A stretch of DNA of 24,797 nucleotides from positions 28,838 through 53,634 of the forward strand of contig DAAI01000056.1 of assembly GCA_001701105.1 (NCBI GenBank), in the 5' to 3' direction. Position 1 is the stretch's first letter; the number at the start of each line of letters is the position of its first letter. This stretch comes from Bacteroidales bacterium GP1. Its GTDB lineage: Bacteria > Bacteroidota > Bacteroidia > Bacteroidales > Muribaculaceae. The notes below the pieces were generated by a model, which worked only from the letters and a program-made list of their open reading frames with translations, was not told where the DNA came from and did not search any database. The position numbers and the translations under genes were made by a program. Below, in pieces: positions 17,900-24,797 of the stretch.

Positions 17900-19366
17900 T
17901 TATCGGTGATCAAGAGTGCCGAGCACTTTAGAGAGGTAGACTTCGCAGAGTTTTACGCCGATAGCGGCATCAATACGCTCTGAATTTGCCTGAAGCCAGC
18001 CAGTCTGCGCGAGGATTACATCGCTTGTGGTCATCACTCCTTCAGAAAAGGCCACGCGGGCATTATCAAGGTTTTCTTGAGCGCTGCGCATATTGGCCTT
18101 TGTCATGTCGTAGGTCTTGAACGCTTCGTTGAATTTGAATTTTGCCTGCGAAACCTGCAGTTGCACTTTTTCCTCCATGTCTTCGAGCAAGAGCTCCTGT
18201 GCGCGTGTGGCACTTTGTGCTGCCTTATAGTGATGGTAATTACCTCCCCAATGCCAGATTGGCACTGTCAACGCAGCTCCGACGGTAAATCCACCGTTAA
18301 CTTTTTTACTGAATCCGTTATAAATATTCGGGGTGGAAAATTCATAGCTTCCCACTAATCCAAGTTTTGGAAGCATATTGCCCATCGTGAGTTTCTCTCT
18401 TCCTTTCAACACATTTACACCCTGCCGCAGAGCCTCAAGGTCCTGCCGGCGTGAGAATACATCGGCCATCTCGTACGTATATGCAGGTGCATCCTGGGGA
18501 ATATCATTGAAATCTTCATCAGCAAGCCGGAATCGGGCGTCCACGGGCTTGCCGCACAATTGATTCAGGTTCATCCGGGCGAGGCTCAGCCCATTGTTTA
18601 CTTTAGTGAGCATAATTCTCGCCTCATTCAGCTTTACGTCTACGGATAGTAGGTCAGAGCGTGTGGCCATCCCTTCATCAAGGAGAGCCTGGACGTTGCT
18701 CCGCAGCGTATCCACGAGCTCCACGAAATTTTGAGCGAGTTTCTCTTTGGCATTAAGCGATACTACGAGCCAGTAGGCTTCATCGACAATGTATGTCACT
18801 TCATCGCGGAGGGCATTGCGCGATGCTATTGCCGCGCTTTCGGCATATTTCGCAATATCGTTAAGGGCTTTGATCTGCCCCCCCATGAACAGTGGCTGCG
18901 TGAGGGTGACAGCACCCGCAAACACATTATGAGTATCGAAACTCAAGGCATCTTTGGGAATCACGGCCACCTCGGTAGGGATATATCCTCCGCCATCGGG
19001 GTTAAGGATAGGGTTGCCCTGCGGATCGGTGAGGATATTCCAGTCGAATTTTCCCGTGCCCGGATTGAACGACATGGTGGGGAGCTTTGCATCTTCGGCA
19101 AGCAGATTGATCTTGCGCTGATTGTATAAATAAGTAGCGCTGAAATCAATTCCGGGGAGATATGCCGATTTTGCTGCTTTACGGTCGTAACCGGCGCCTG
19201 AGATGGCTTCATTAGCAATGGCCAGCGTCTTATTATTGCGCAACGCCATAGCCCGGCATGAGTCGAGTGTCAGCACGGATTCCTGCGCGGAAACATACCC
19301 TGCCGGGATAGCCGCACATAAAAAGGCAAACGCAACGCCCTTGAGTAGATTTGTCGATATAGTCAT
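17900..19366 (-). CDS. TolC-like outer-membrane efflux protein
   Basis: 488 residues from the ATG at 19366. An in-frame ATG at 19390 would add MPEQKRAI before it, but the downstream start gives a clean signal peptide (Lys, then VAFAFLCAAIPAGYVSAQ). The body is the repeated outer-membrane efflux protein pattern: LTLDSCRAMALRNN near the N terminus, two long helical regions, beta-strand stretches (FAGAVTLTQPLFMGGQ, VGAALTVPIWHWGG) and a helical end (VAFSEGVMTTSDVILAQTGW). It forms a trimeric channel through the outer membrane and periplasm. It is the first gene of the efflux operon, with the adaptor next. A near-consensus box TATCTTTA lies on the minus strand at 19394-19401, which would start transcription near 19388 and supports the shorter start. 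Confidence 0.92.
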   Translation of the reverse strand: MTISTNLLKGVAFAFLCAAIPAGYVSAQESVLTLDSCRAMALRNNKTLAIANEAISGAGYDRKAAKSAYLPGIDFSATYLYNQRKINLLAEDAKLPTMSFNPGTGKFDWNILTDPQGNPILNPDGGGYIPTEVAVIPKDALSFDTHNVFAGAVTLTQPLFMGGQIKALNDIAKYAESAAIASRNALRDEVTYIVDEAYWLVVSLNAKEKLAQNFVELVDTLRSNVQALLDEGMATRSDLLSVDVKLNEARIMLTKVNNGLSLARMNLNQLCGKPVDARFRLADEDFNDIPQDAPAYTYEMADVFSRRQDLEALRQGVNVLKGREKLTMGNMLPKLGLVGSYEFSTPNIYNGFSKKVNGGFTVGAALTVPIWHWGGNYHHYKAAQSATRAQELLLEDMEEKVQLQVSQAKFKFNEAFKTYDMTKANMRSAQENLDNARVAFSEGVMTTSDVILAQTGWLQANSERIDAAIGVKLCEVYLSKVLGTLDHR

Positions 19367-19538
19367 AATGGCTCGTTTTTGTTCCGGCATGATTAAAGAT
19401 AATCTCTTCTTGGGCCGAAAAATGTCCGAGGATAATTATAATGTGAAATGCTTCATAATTTATAACAAAAAAATACGCCTCTTATTCAGTGAAAGTGAAA
19501 ATAAATTTTATTCGCCGCAACCATGCATGGTGCCGGGC

Positions 19539-19570
19539 TTTGCTTATTCCATGTATTTTCATTAATTTTG
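19539..19570 (+). promoter_or_regulatory. Promoter of the MATE-ridA operon
   Basis: TTTG (19539-19542), 20 bases, then TAATTTTG (19563-19570) is an excellent match to the Bacteroidetes TTTG-N19/20-TAnnTTTG promoter. It implies a start near 19576 and a leader of about 37 bases. Confidence 0.75.
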
Positions 19571-19612
19571 CAACTGTCGGAGACGACAAAAATACCATGA
19601 GTTAACAATTCC

Positions 19613-20971
19613 ATGAAATCGTATTGGAAGCAATTCAAACCTGAGTACCGTCGCCTTTTGCAACTGGGAGGTCCTATCATGCTGTCGCAACTCGGCGTGA
19701 TTCTTCTTGCTTTCACCGACACGGTGATGGTAGGGCATTATGGCGTTGCCGAGCTTGCGGCCTCGGCATTTGTTAACAGCCTATACCTCGTGCCCAACGT
19801 TATGCTGATAGGTCTCACCGGTGGGGTAACTCCGATAGTAGGGTCGCTTTTCGCACAAGGAGAAAATTCGGGGGTCGGACGTGTAACGCGCGGAGCTTTG
19901 CAGGTGAATCTCATGGTGGCCGTGATTTTTACGGTAATTTTGGGCGGGATGTATTTTCTGCTGCCTTACTTCGGTCAGGATCCGGGATTGCTGTCGATGA
20001 TCCGGAATTATTATCTTGTCCTGCTGCCCCAGCCATTGATGATAGCAATATTCTTCGTGATGATGCAGACCATCAACGGCGTGAATTATACCTCGCTGCC
20101 AATGTGGATTACTCTGGGCATGGTAGGGCTCAATATCATAGGCAATTGGCTGCTGATCTACGGCGTGGCGGGATTTCCGGAATTGGGCTTGCTTGGTGCG
20201 GGCGTGGCAACGATTCTTTCACGTTTTATCGCGATGGTGGCTATAGTGGCCCTTTTCCGACATTTGGAAAGATTCAAGGAATATCAAACGGCTTTCACCG
20301 GAGCGCGCGAACTCGGATCAACCCGCAGGAAGGTATGGGTCACATCATGGCCCCTGATGATCCAAAGCGGGCTCGAATGTCTGCTTTGGTCGGTAGCGGC
20401 CGTAGTGGTAGGCTGGTTTGGGGCTGTCCAGTTAGCTGCCTATCAGGTGGTGAATACAGTCGGACAGCTTGGCTTCATGGTCTATATGAGCATTGGGACG
20501 GCAGTTACCATCAGGGTTGCGAATTTCGCCGGATTGTGCGATGAAAAGGGAGCCGGTCGGGCTGCCCGGGCCGGATTGCATATTAATTTAGGCTTGGCCA
20601 CCATCGCATCGCTGATATTCCTATTCGCGGGCACTCCGCTGATAAATATTTTTGTCGATACGGGTCCGGAAGCAGTTTCGGGCGCGGCCGTAGTAGCTTC
20701 AGCCATGATGCTGATATGGCCACTCGTGCTTTATCAATACATGGATGCGATCCAGATCACGATGTGCAATGCCATCCGCGGAACGAGTCAGGTAAAACCA
20801 TTGATGTGGATTTCCATCGTATCTTATGTGATAGTTGGCATCCCTTTTCTTCTTCTATTTGCAAAAGTATTCGAAGCAGGGAATGTGGGTGCCTATTGGA
20901 GCTTTAATGTGGCATTGCTCGCAGCTTCGGTGATGGCAACAATGATTTTCAAAAAAATAAGATTTAAATAA
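19613..20971 (+). CDS. MATE-family multidrug efflux transporter (NorM-like)
   Basis: 452 residues with about twelve hydrophobic helices in two similar halves. The N-terminal half has the conserved stretch FTDTVMVGHYG (Asp in helix 1) and PIMLSQLG. The second half has PLMIQSGLECLLW and AAYQVVNTVGQLGFM. MATE proteins exchange Na+ or H+ for cationic drugs or metabolites across the inner membrane. The ATG follows a clear promoter with a short leader; an upstream ATG at 19596 meets a stop after one codon. The ridA gene begins 11 bases after its stop, so the two are likely cotranscribed. It is divergent from the TolC operon. Confidence 0.92.
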   Translation: MKSYWKQFKPEYRRLLQLGGPIMLSQLGVILLAFTDTVMVGHYGVAELAASAFVNSLYLVPNVMLIGLTGGVTPIVGSLFAQGENSGVGRVTRGALQVNLMVAVIFTVILGGMYFLLPYFGQDPGLLSMIRNYYLVLLPQPLMIAIFFVMMQTINGVNYTSLPMWITLGMVGLNIIGNWLLIYGVAGFPELGLLGAGVATILSRFIAMVAIVALFRHLERFKEYQTAFTGARELGSTRRKVWVTSWPLMIQSGLECLLWSVAAVVVGWFGAVQLAAYQVVNTVGQLGFMVYMSIGTAVTIRVANFAGLCDEKGAGRAARAGLHINLGLATIASLIFLFAGTPLINIFVDTGPEAVSGAAVVASAMMLIWPLVLYQYMDAIQITMCNAIRGTSQVKPLMWISIVSYVIVGIPFLLLFAKVFEAGNVGAYWSFNVALLAASVMATMIFKKIRFK

Positions 20972-20982
20972 AATAAAAAACT

Positions 20983-21357
20983 ATGATTCAGCAGATCAGT
21001 ACTCCGGCGGCACCCGCCGCCATCGGTCCTTACAGCCAGGGAATAGTGGCCAACAACTTCGTATATTGCTCGGGGCAACTCCCGATCGACGCCGCCACCG
21101 GCGATATGCCCTCTGATATAAAGGAGCAGACGCGCCAATCGTTGAAGAATGTGCAGGCTGTCCTTGCAGCCGCCGGCCTTACACTGGCCAATGTGGTTAA
21201 GACCACAGTCTATCTTGCCGATATGAGCCTGTTTGCGCCTATGAACGAAGTGTATTCGGAGATTTTCGCTGCCCCGTTCCCCGCGCGCTCAGCTTTCGCC
21301 GTGAAAGAACTTCCCAAGCAAGCACTGGTAGAGATAGAGGTGGTGGCGGCATTCTGA
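20983..21357 (+). CDS. ridA: RidA family enamine/imine deaminase
   Basis: 124 residues, the normal length for the family. Conserved features are GPYSQG (15-20), SGQLP (30-34), the catalytic-site Arg R102 in FPARSAFAV, and E117 in LVEIEVVA at the usual distance of 15 residues. RidA hydrolyses reactive enamine and imine intermediates released by pyridoxal-phosphate enzymes such as threonine dehydratase, protecting other enzymes in the cytoplasm. It lies 11 bases after the MATE gene and has no promoter of its own that I can see. The following 253 bases (21358-21610) hold no gene, only a weak 6-bp hairpin (21411-21438) and the tRNA promoter. Confidence 0.95.
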   Translation: MIQQISTPAAPAAIGPYSQGIVANNFVYCSGQLPIDAATGDMPSDIKEQTRQSLKNVQAVLAAAGLTLANVVKTTVYLADMSLFAPMNEVYSEIFAAPFPARSAFAVKELPKQALVEIEVVAAF

Positions 21358-21565
21358 CTGAAGCGGAATTTGATTCGGGAAGAGAGTTCGGCAGGGCTAC
21401 CGTAGCAACCGATTCTCAGCTTTTGTAATGGTAGAATCAGTCTACACCGGCCCGGGAAATCGTAAAGGAAGGGTGGGGAGAATCCGTGGGCCTTGGCTGT
21501 CGGATGATTACGGCGATAAAAAATCCGTCAGAATCAAAATTCACAAATTCAAAAATGCCGAATAG

Positions 21566-21597
21566 TTTGGAATCTCGCAGAGAAAATATTAACTTTG
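21566..21597 (+). promoter_or_regulatory. Promoter of tRNA-Arg
   Basis: TTTG (21566-21569), 20 bases, then TAACTTTG (21590-21597). The spacing and both boxes match the Bacteroidetes consensus; the mature tRNA begins 14 bases after the box. Confidence 0.75.
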
Positions 21598-21610
21598 CAT
21601 TCCGAAACGG

Positions 21611-21684
21611 GGTCCGGTAGCTCAGCTGGATAGAGCATCTGCCTTCTAAGCAGACGGTCGCGCGTTCGAGTCGCGCCCGGATCA
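21611..21684 (+). tRNA. tRNA-Arg, anticodon TCT
   Basis: A 74-base cloverleaf. The acceptor arms GGTCCGG and CCGGATC pair with one G-T wobble. The D arm is GCTC/GAGC, the anticodon arm TCTGC-CTTCTAA-GCAGA with TCT at positions 34-36, and the T arm GCGCG-TTCGAGT-CGCGC. The discriminator is A and no CCA is encoded, which is usual in Bacteroidetes. It reads AGA codons. It marks the border between normal-composition DNA and an AT-rich accessory region. Confidence 0.97.
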
Positions 21685-21696
21685 CAAAAAACGTGA

Positions 21697-21726
21697 AGGC
21701 GAGAGATCATATTCTCCCGCCTTTTT
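21697..21726 (+). terminator. Intrinsic terminator of tRNA-Arg
   Basis: AGGCGAGAG and CTCCCGCCT pair across a 7-base loop with a single A-C mismatch, followed by TTTTT. It stands 13 bases after the tRNA. Confidence 0.75.
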
Positions 21727-21739
21727 AAAATATAAAACA

Positions 21740-22831
21740 ATGTCGTATCAATCCATTGATGCCATTCAAAAACTTTTGTCGGATGAAATTTTTCATTATA
21801 CAAAAGATAAAAAGAAAGCAGCCGGCAGAGCACTTGGTACGATTGTGGAGATAATTACATATTATCTTCTTAAACAATGGCAATTAGATAAATATACGGC
21901 TATTGAAAGGCCATTGTCGGAGTTTGGGAATTCAGAAATTACTCATAATGTAGAATTTACTCTCCATCCAACTCGTTTCATAGCCAGAAGAAACATTGCA
22001 GAATTTTCAAAACTTACATCAAAGTCTATAATTTCCCAATTTCAATTATGTGCGGCAAATCCAAAATCAGGTGCTCTAATAGACTCTAAATCGATTTTAA
22101 AGAATGCGTTTACTTTTGCAATAGGTAAAGATGTATTTTATAATGTATATTTGCATGATAACAATGTGGAAATATATGAATTAGACAATCAACCGTTGGC
22201 GATGATAGAGTGCAAACGCGTTGGAGTGGAAGAAGGTATGTCCAAAGGACCCCAAACTATAGAGTAGGCCAAACAAGGGTCATATGTTGCTAGAACGGTT
22301 TCATCTTTGCAGAGATATAGATCTTTAGAAGGCCAAATAATGGGTATTCTGCCATCAACTAATTCTGAGCCACCGCTGGTAGATGACTACTACTTAATAC
22401 TTGATAATATACTTGCAAGCAACATACCCATTCCTTCAAATTTCATTATGACTGTTGGAATAATAAGCAATCATGGAAATTGGTTTACATCTTCCAATAT
22501 GAATAAAGAATTGCGAGTTTTAGCAAATTCTTTTGACTGGCTGCTCTTTTTGTCGGATAATGGGCTTACAGAGTTTGTAGAAGAGCTATTGTTAGAGCCG
22601 CGTAAAGATATGCAAATTGTAAGGGATAGTTTTATCAGTACTTACTCCCCGGATTCAAAGATACGAGCCTTTACAAAATCAAAAATGCCTGTCATGGCGG
22701 ATCTACAACTTCAAAAATATTTTAATAATAATATTAAGAAAATTGAAAATGAGTGGTTTGAGGTAATTGCTCCTCAAAATAAAACTATAATAGATTTGAA
22801 ACGGTCACTTACAAATTTATTAGAAAAATGA
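21740..22831 (+). pseudogene. Putative type II restriction endonuclease interrupted by an in-frame TAG
   Basis: From the ATG at 21740 the frame runs 175 codons to a TAG (22265-22267), then continues in the same frame to a TGA at 22829-22831; with the TAG read through the product is 363 residues. The two parts read as one protein with no change in composition at the junction. ECK at 157-159 in MIECKRVGVEEG is a candidate PD-(D/E)XK catalytic motif, so the break falls 17 residues after the likely active site. The last base group overlaps the methyltransferase start (ATGA), the arrangement of a type II restriction-modification pair. The specific endonuclease family is not recognised. A TTG at 22307 or a later ATG could start a downstream fragment. 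The simplest view is an inactivated endonuclease; suppression or a sequencing error is possible. Confidence 0.7.
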
Positions 22832-23397
22832 CAGCAGGTAGACGAATAAATACAAAATCACAATCATGGTGTACTCCACCAAAATATGTAAATGCTGTTA
22901 GGAAAGTATTGAATTACATTTATTTAGATCCATGCTCTAACGATGATTCAGTAGTTAATGCACTTACCGAGTTTAAACTTCCAGAAACCGATGGCTTGGA
23001 AGAAACATGGAATTTCCCGACAATATATGTAAATCCCCCTTATGGATTGGACAAAATAAGAGGCACATCTATAAAGAACTGGATAGCAAAATGTTCTGAG
23101 GCAAATTCAAAATTTGGCTCAGAAGTAATGGCTCTGATTCCTGTAGCAACGAACACACGCCATTGGAAAGATTATATTTTTAAAACCGCTAATTCAATTT
23201 GTTTTTTATATGACACTCGTTTAAAATTTATAATAGAAGGCTCGCTTGATAATAAGGGAGCTCCCATGGCATGGGCTATGATTTATTGGGGGGAGAATAT
23301 AGAAAAGTTTGCTGAAGTATTTAGCAAATTTGGAGCCTGCGTTGATTTGAAAAACTTAAAATTACCGAAAGAAGAAGCCTCCTTATTCGATGATTGA
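22828..23397 (+). CDS. DNA N6-adenine methyltransferase, phage Dam-like family
   Basis: 189 residues. LDPCSN (33-38) is the characteristic N-terminal motif of the phage-type DNA N-6-adenine methyltransferases, and VNPPYG (68-73) is catalytic motif IV. WCTPPKYV near residue 14-21 is also typical. It transfers a methyl group from AdoMet to adenine in DNA and would protect the host from the endonuclease encoded just upstream, with which it overlaps by four bases. The frame is intact. The length is normal for this small family. The DNA is very AT-rich, unlike ridA and the MATE gene, which points to transfer. With the endonuclease broken it would act as an orphan methyltransferase. Confidence 0.88.
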   Translation: MTAGRRINTKSQSWCTPPKYVNAVRKVLNYIYLDPCSNDDSVVNALTEFKLPETDGLEETWNFPTIYVNPPYGLDKIRGTSIKNWIAKCSEANSKFGSEVMALIPVATNTRHWKDYIFKTANSICFLYDTRLKFIIEGSLDNKGAPMAWAMIYWGENIEKFAEVFSKFGACVDLKNLKLPKEEASLFDD

Positions 23398-23428
23398 TGG
23401 ATATTGCATATATCCACATCATTTTTTT
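23398..23428 (+). terminator. Intrinsic terminator of the restriction-modification pair
   Basis: TGGATAT and ATATCCA pair perfectly across the loop TGCAT, and a run of seven T follows after five bases. The stem begins immediately after the methyltransferase stop codon. Confidence 0.7.
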
Positions 23429-23681
23429 GCTGAATTTTTTCTAAATAGAAAAATTGAAAAATTCTTCTGACGGACTTTTTTGGGTCGTTTCAGTATAAAT
23501 AGGTTTTTAAAGCAGTGGAGGATTAGAGGTGCGCGCCGAATAGTGATTTTAATATTAATAATTCAAATTTCGCAAGTTAAGTTAAGCTGACTTTATGGCA
23601 CGAAAAAACGGCATAGAAGGTTGCGCAATTCGCAGAATATTAGTAAATTTGTGTACCACCATAAATTCACTATATACGTCT
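23429..23681. other. AT-rich non-coding stretch before the transposase remnant
   Basis: No gene is supported here. The frame of the transposase remnant stays open up to an ATG at 23595, but a TAAATTTG box at 23644-23651 lies inside that part, which favours the start at 23682. An insertion-sequence end could lie near 23590; I cannot define its inverted repeat. Confidence 0.4.
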
Positions 23682-23936
23682 ATGCCGTTGCACAAAGTTA
23701 GCACATTTTTCTCGGAAATCAATAAATTTTTCTCCGAAAAATCATCTGAGGCTGCTGTTTCATGTCTCACACAGACCCTCAGGAGCATCTCGATGCGCGA
23801 AAAGGTATTGTTCGGCAGGGAGACTCGCTTCAATGCCGTGTATTCCTTGGAATGGGTTCTGTCTGTGCTCATAATATTTCCATGTTTGCTGGTTAGGCAG
23901 GGCAGAAAGCCGGTGATTTCATACAATCGTTCATAA
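23682..23936 (+). pseudogene. 5' remnant of an IS4-like transposase gene
   Basis: 85 codons from the ATG at 23682 to TAA. The stretch from KVSTFFSEI through MREKVLFGRETRFNAVYSL to WVLSVLIIFPCLL resembles, from memory, the N terminus of full-length Bacteroidales IS4-type transposases of about 400 residues or more. The DDE catalytic region is absent: resemblance stops near LLVRQ, and after a short unrelated tail the frame closes. A promoter box TAAATTTG (23644-23651) precedes the ATG by about 30 bases. I read it as a truncated insertion sequence. It could be a small unrelated protein; the family assignment is not checked. Confidence 0.5.
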
Positions 23937-24001
23937 TAAGGAGTTTCAAGGAATATGGTGAGTAGCGCAATCGACCCATTCAACTTCAATTATTAAGAGC
24001 C

Positions 24002-24069
24002 ACAAGTCCTCTTATATGATTGCTCATCGAATTTGCCCGCGATTGCTCATGTCATATAAGCGGACTTGT
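24002..24069. repeat. 68-bp palindromic element with nested direct repeat
   Basis: Arms 24002-24019 (ACAAGTCCTCTTATATGA) and 24052-24069 are inverted copies matching at 17 of 18 positions. Between them GATTGCTCAT occurs twice in direct orientation (24018-24027 and 24041-24050). There is no T-run, so it is not a simple terminator. It may be a transposon end, a short non-autonomous element or a protein-binding site. Confidence 0.7.
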
Positions 24070-24130
24070 ATTTGTCAGATAGTCAATAGTTAAAATTAGT
24101 TTAAGATAGCATTTTATTATGAGACTATGT

Positions 24131-24161
24131 TTTGTAATTCAAAATTTTATTCGTAACTTTA
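24131..24161 (+). promoter_or_regulatory. Promoter of higBA
   Basis: TTTG (24131-24134), 19 bases, then TAACTTTA (24154-24161), one base off TAnnTTTG. The expected start near 24167 is about 20 bases before the higB ATG. Confidence 0.6.
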
Positions 24162-24188
24162 CAATGTATTTAAGCAACATCCCTTATC

Positions 24189-24485
24189 ATGCACATCATC
24201 TCGAAGAAGACATTGACCACTCCCTATCAGAATCATCCCCACGCAAAGGAAGCTCTGGAGGACTAGGATTCCAAGACCAAGAAAAGCAGTTGGACTTGCT
24301 TCGCAGATATTCGAGCCACATTCAATTCTGCTGACAGCGTAGGTAATCAGCACTATGTGTTCAACATCAAGGGGAATGATTTCCGACTGATTGTCGTAGT
24401 TCAATTTAAGTACCAACACGTTTTTATAAGGTGGGTCGGAACTCACGCAGAATATGATAAAATAAAAGATGTCTCACTGTTATAA
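24189..24485 (+). pseudogene. higB: HigB-type mRNA interferase toxin interrupted by an in-frame TAG
   Basis: The frame from the ATG at 24189 to TAA at 24483-24485 would encode 98 residues, apart from a TAG at codon 26 (24264-24266). Before it the product reads MHIISKKTLTTPYQNHPH and on to ALED. After it, KSSWTCFADIRATFNSAD, YVFNIKGNDFRLIVVVQF and FIRWVGTHAEYDKI are the hallmark blocks of the HigB toxin family (RelE superfamily). Homologues usually carry a Trp at the interrupted place (A-W-Y), so one G-to-A change of TGG explains the TAG. HigB cuts mRNA on the ribosome and is held in check by HigA, encoded 10 bases downstream. As read, the toxin is truncated to 25 residues and dead unless the codon is suppressed. 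Confidence 0.82.
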
Positions 24486-24495
24486 TAAGATTGTT

Positions 24496-24797
24496 ATGGA
24501 AACAATTAAGACCAAAATCGAAAACGAAGCCCAGTATGAATGGGCGATGGGGCGAATTGACGAATTGCTCCCGAAGGTAAATGATGAGACTCCGGGCGAT
24601 GATCCCAACAGCATTGAGCTGTATCTGCTGTCCGCACTTGTTGAGGAGTATGAGGATGTTCATTATCCCATCGGTACGCCCTCGCTGATAGACATTCTGA
24701 AACTCAGGATGTATGAGATGGGTCTCTCGCAGGCTGCTCTCGCTAAGAAAATAGGAGTTAGCCCTTCTCGCATCTGTGATTTCCTGTCAGGAAAGAG
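24496..24797 (+). CDS. higA: HigA-type antitoxin with XRE helix-turn-helix (3' end cut by window edge)
   Basis: The frame from the ATG at 24496 is open to the right edge, 100 complete codons. The N-terminal part is acidic (DELLPKVNDETPGDDP). The C-terminal part contains a Cro/C1-type helix-turn-helix (MGLSQAALAKKIGVSPSRI). This is the HigA layout in which the DNA-binding domain follows a toxin-neutralising region. It should bind HigB and repress the higBA promoter. No disruption is visible, in contrast to the toxin gene. Base composition is closer to the chromosomal genes than to the restriction-modification pair. Confidence 0.88.
   Translation, partial: METIKTKIENEAQYEWAMGRIDELLPKVNDETPGDDPNSIELYLLSALVEEYEDVHYPIGTPSLIDILKLRMYEMGLSQAALAKKIGVSPSRICDFLSGK

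Noticed and set aside
21549..21833. Minus-strand frame of 94 codons containing GATRTRDRLLRRQ
   Set aside because: It is the antisense translation of the tRNA-Arg gene, a known kind of false protein.
23470..23495. Second terminator hairpin around the GGAC / GGGTC stretch
   Set aside because: The arms pair only with a bulge over five bases and the T-run is in the loop, so it is not convincing.
23582..23989. Minus-strand frame of 135 codons
   Set aside because: It is antisense to the transposase-like frame, which has recognisable sequence and a promoter box.
24018..24050. CRISPR-like repeat from two copies of GATTGCTCAT
   Set aside because: Only two short copies exist, inside a palindrome, with no further repeats or cas genes.
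24119..24446. Open frames on both strands overlapping higB
   Set aside because: The frame with the HigB signature blocks is a different one and explains this DNA; the others have no family features.
21740..24485. Genome-wide reassignment of TAG to a sense codon
   Set aside because: The 183-aa defence gene ends properly at TAG (7171-7173), three bases before the next gene, and no other gene in the window has an internal TAG. Local suppression is left open as a weaker option.

Overview
The window looks like a Bacteroidales (Bacteroidetes) chromosome. The evidence is the promoters of the form TTTG-N19/20-TAnnTTTG (upstream of the MATE gene, the tRNA and higBA), the lack of Shine-Dalgarno sequences, a tRNA without an encoded CCA end, and the gene set: a GH31 glycosidase with signal peptide, an efflux operon without an ATPase, and an MsbA-like exporter. 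A gut genus such as Muribaculaceae is plausible, but the sequence does not settle it.

Layout. (1) 1-1533, minus: an MsbA-like ABC exporter cut by the left edge. (2) 1724-11528, minus: a six-gene defence locus in one direction, in transcription order SNF2-type helicase, DinD-like protein, an unrecognised 183-aa protein, a beta-class (type III Mod-like) adenine methyltransferase, a YhcG/DUF1016 nuclease, and a type III Res-like helicase-nuclease. Genes are separated by a few bases or overlap, so this looks like one transcription unit. The Mod and Res proteins form a recognisable type III-like restriction core; the SNF2 protein, DinD, the 183-aa protein and YhcG are extra. DinD sits between two copies of a 55-bp imperfect repeat made from the end of the SNF2 gene, so it appears to be a later insertion. 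(3) 11823-19366, minus: GH31 glycosidase preceded by a TolC / HlyD / ABC-2 / ABC-2 efflux operon. (4) 19613-21357, plus: a MATE transporter and RidA. (5) 21611-21684, plus: tRNA-Arg(TCT).

(6) 21740-24797, plus: a conspicuously AT-rich accessory region beginning directly behind the tRNA terminator. It holds a type II restriction-modification pair, a remnant of an IS4-like transposase gene, a 68-bp palindromic element and a HigBA toxin-antitoxin operon cut by the right edge. In both addiction-type pairs the harmful partner (endonuclease, HigB toxin) is interrupted by a single in-frame TAG while the rest of its reading frame is intact, and the protective partner (methyltransferase, HigA antitoxin) is open. 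TAG also serves as the normal stop of a defence gene in this window, so decay is the simplest reading, but suppression cannot be excluded from sequence alone.

The two most unusual items are the composite type III-like locus with its inserted dinD, and the parallel amber interruptions in two neighbouring toxic genes.
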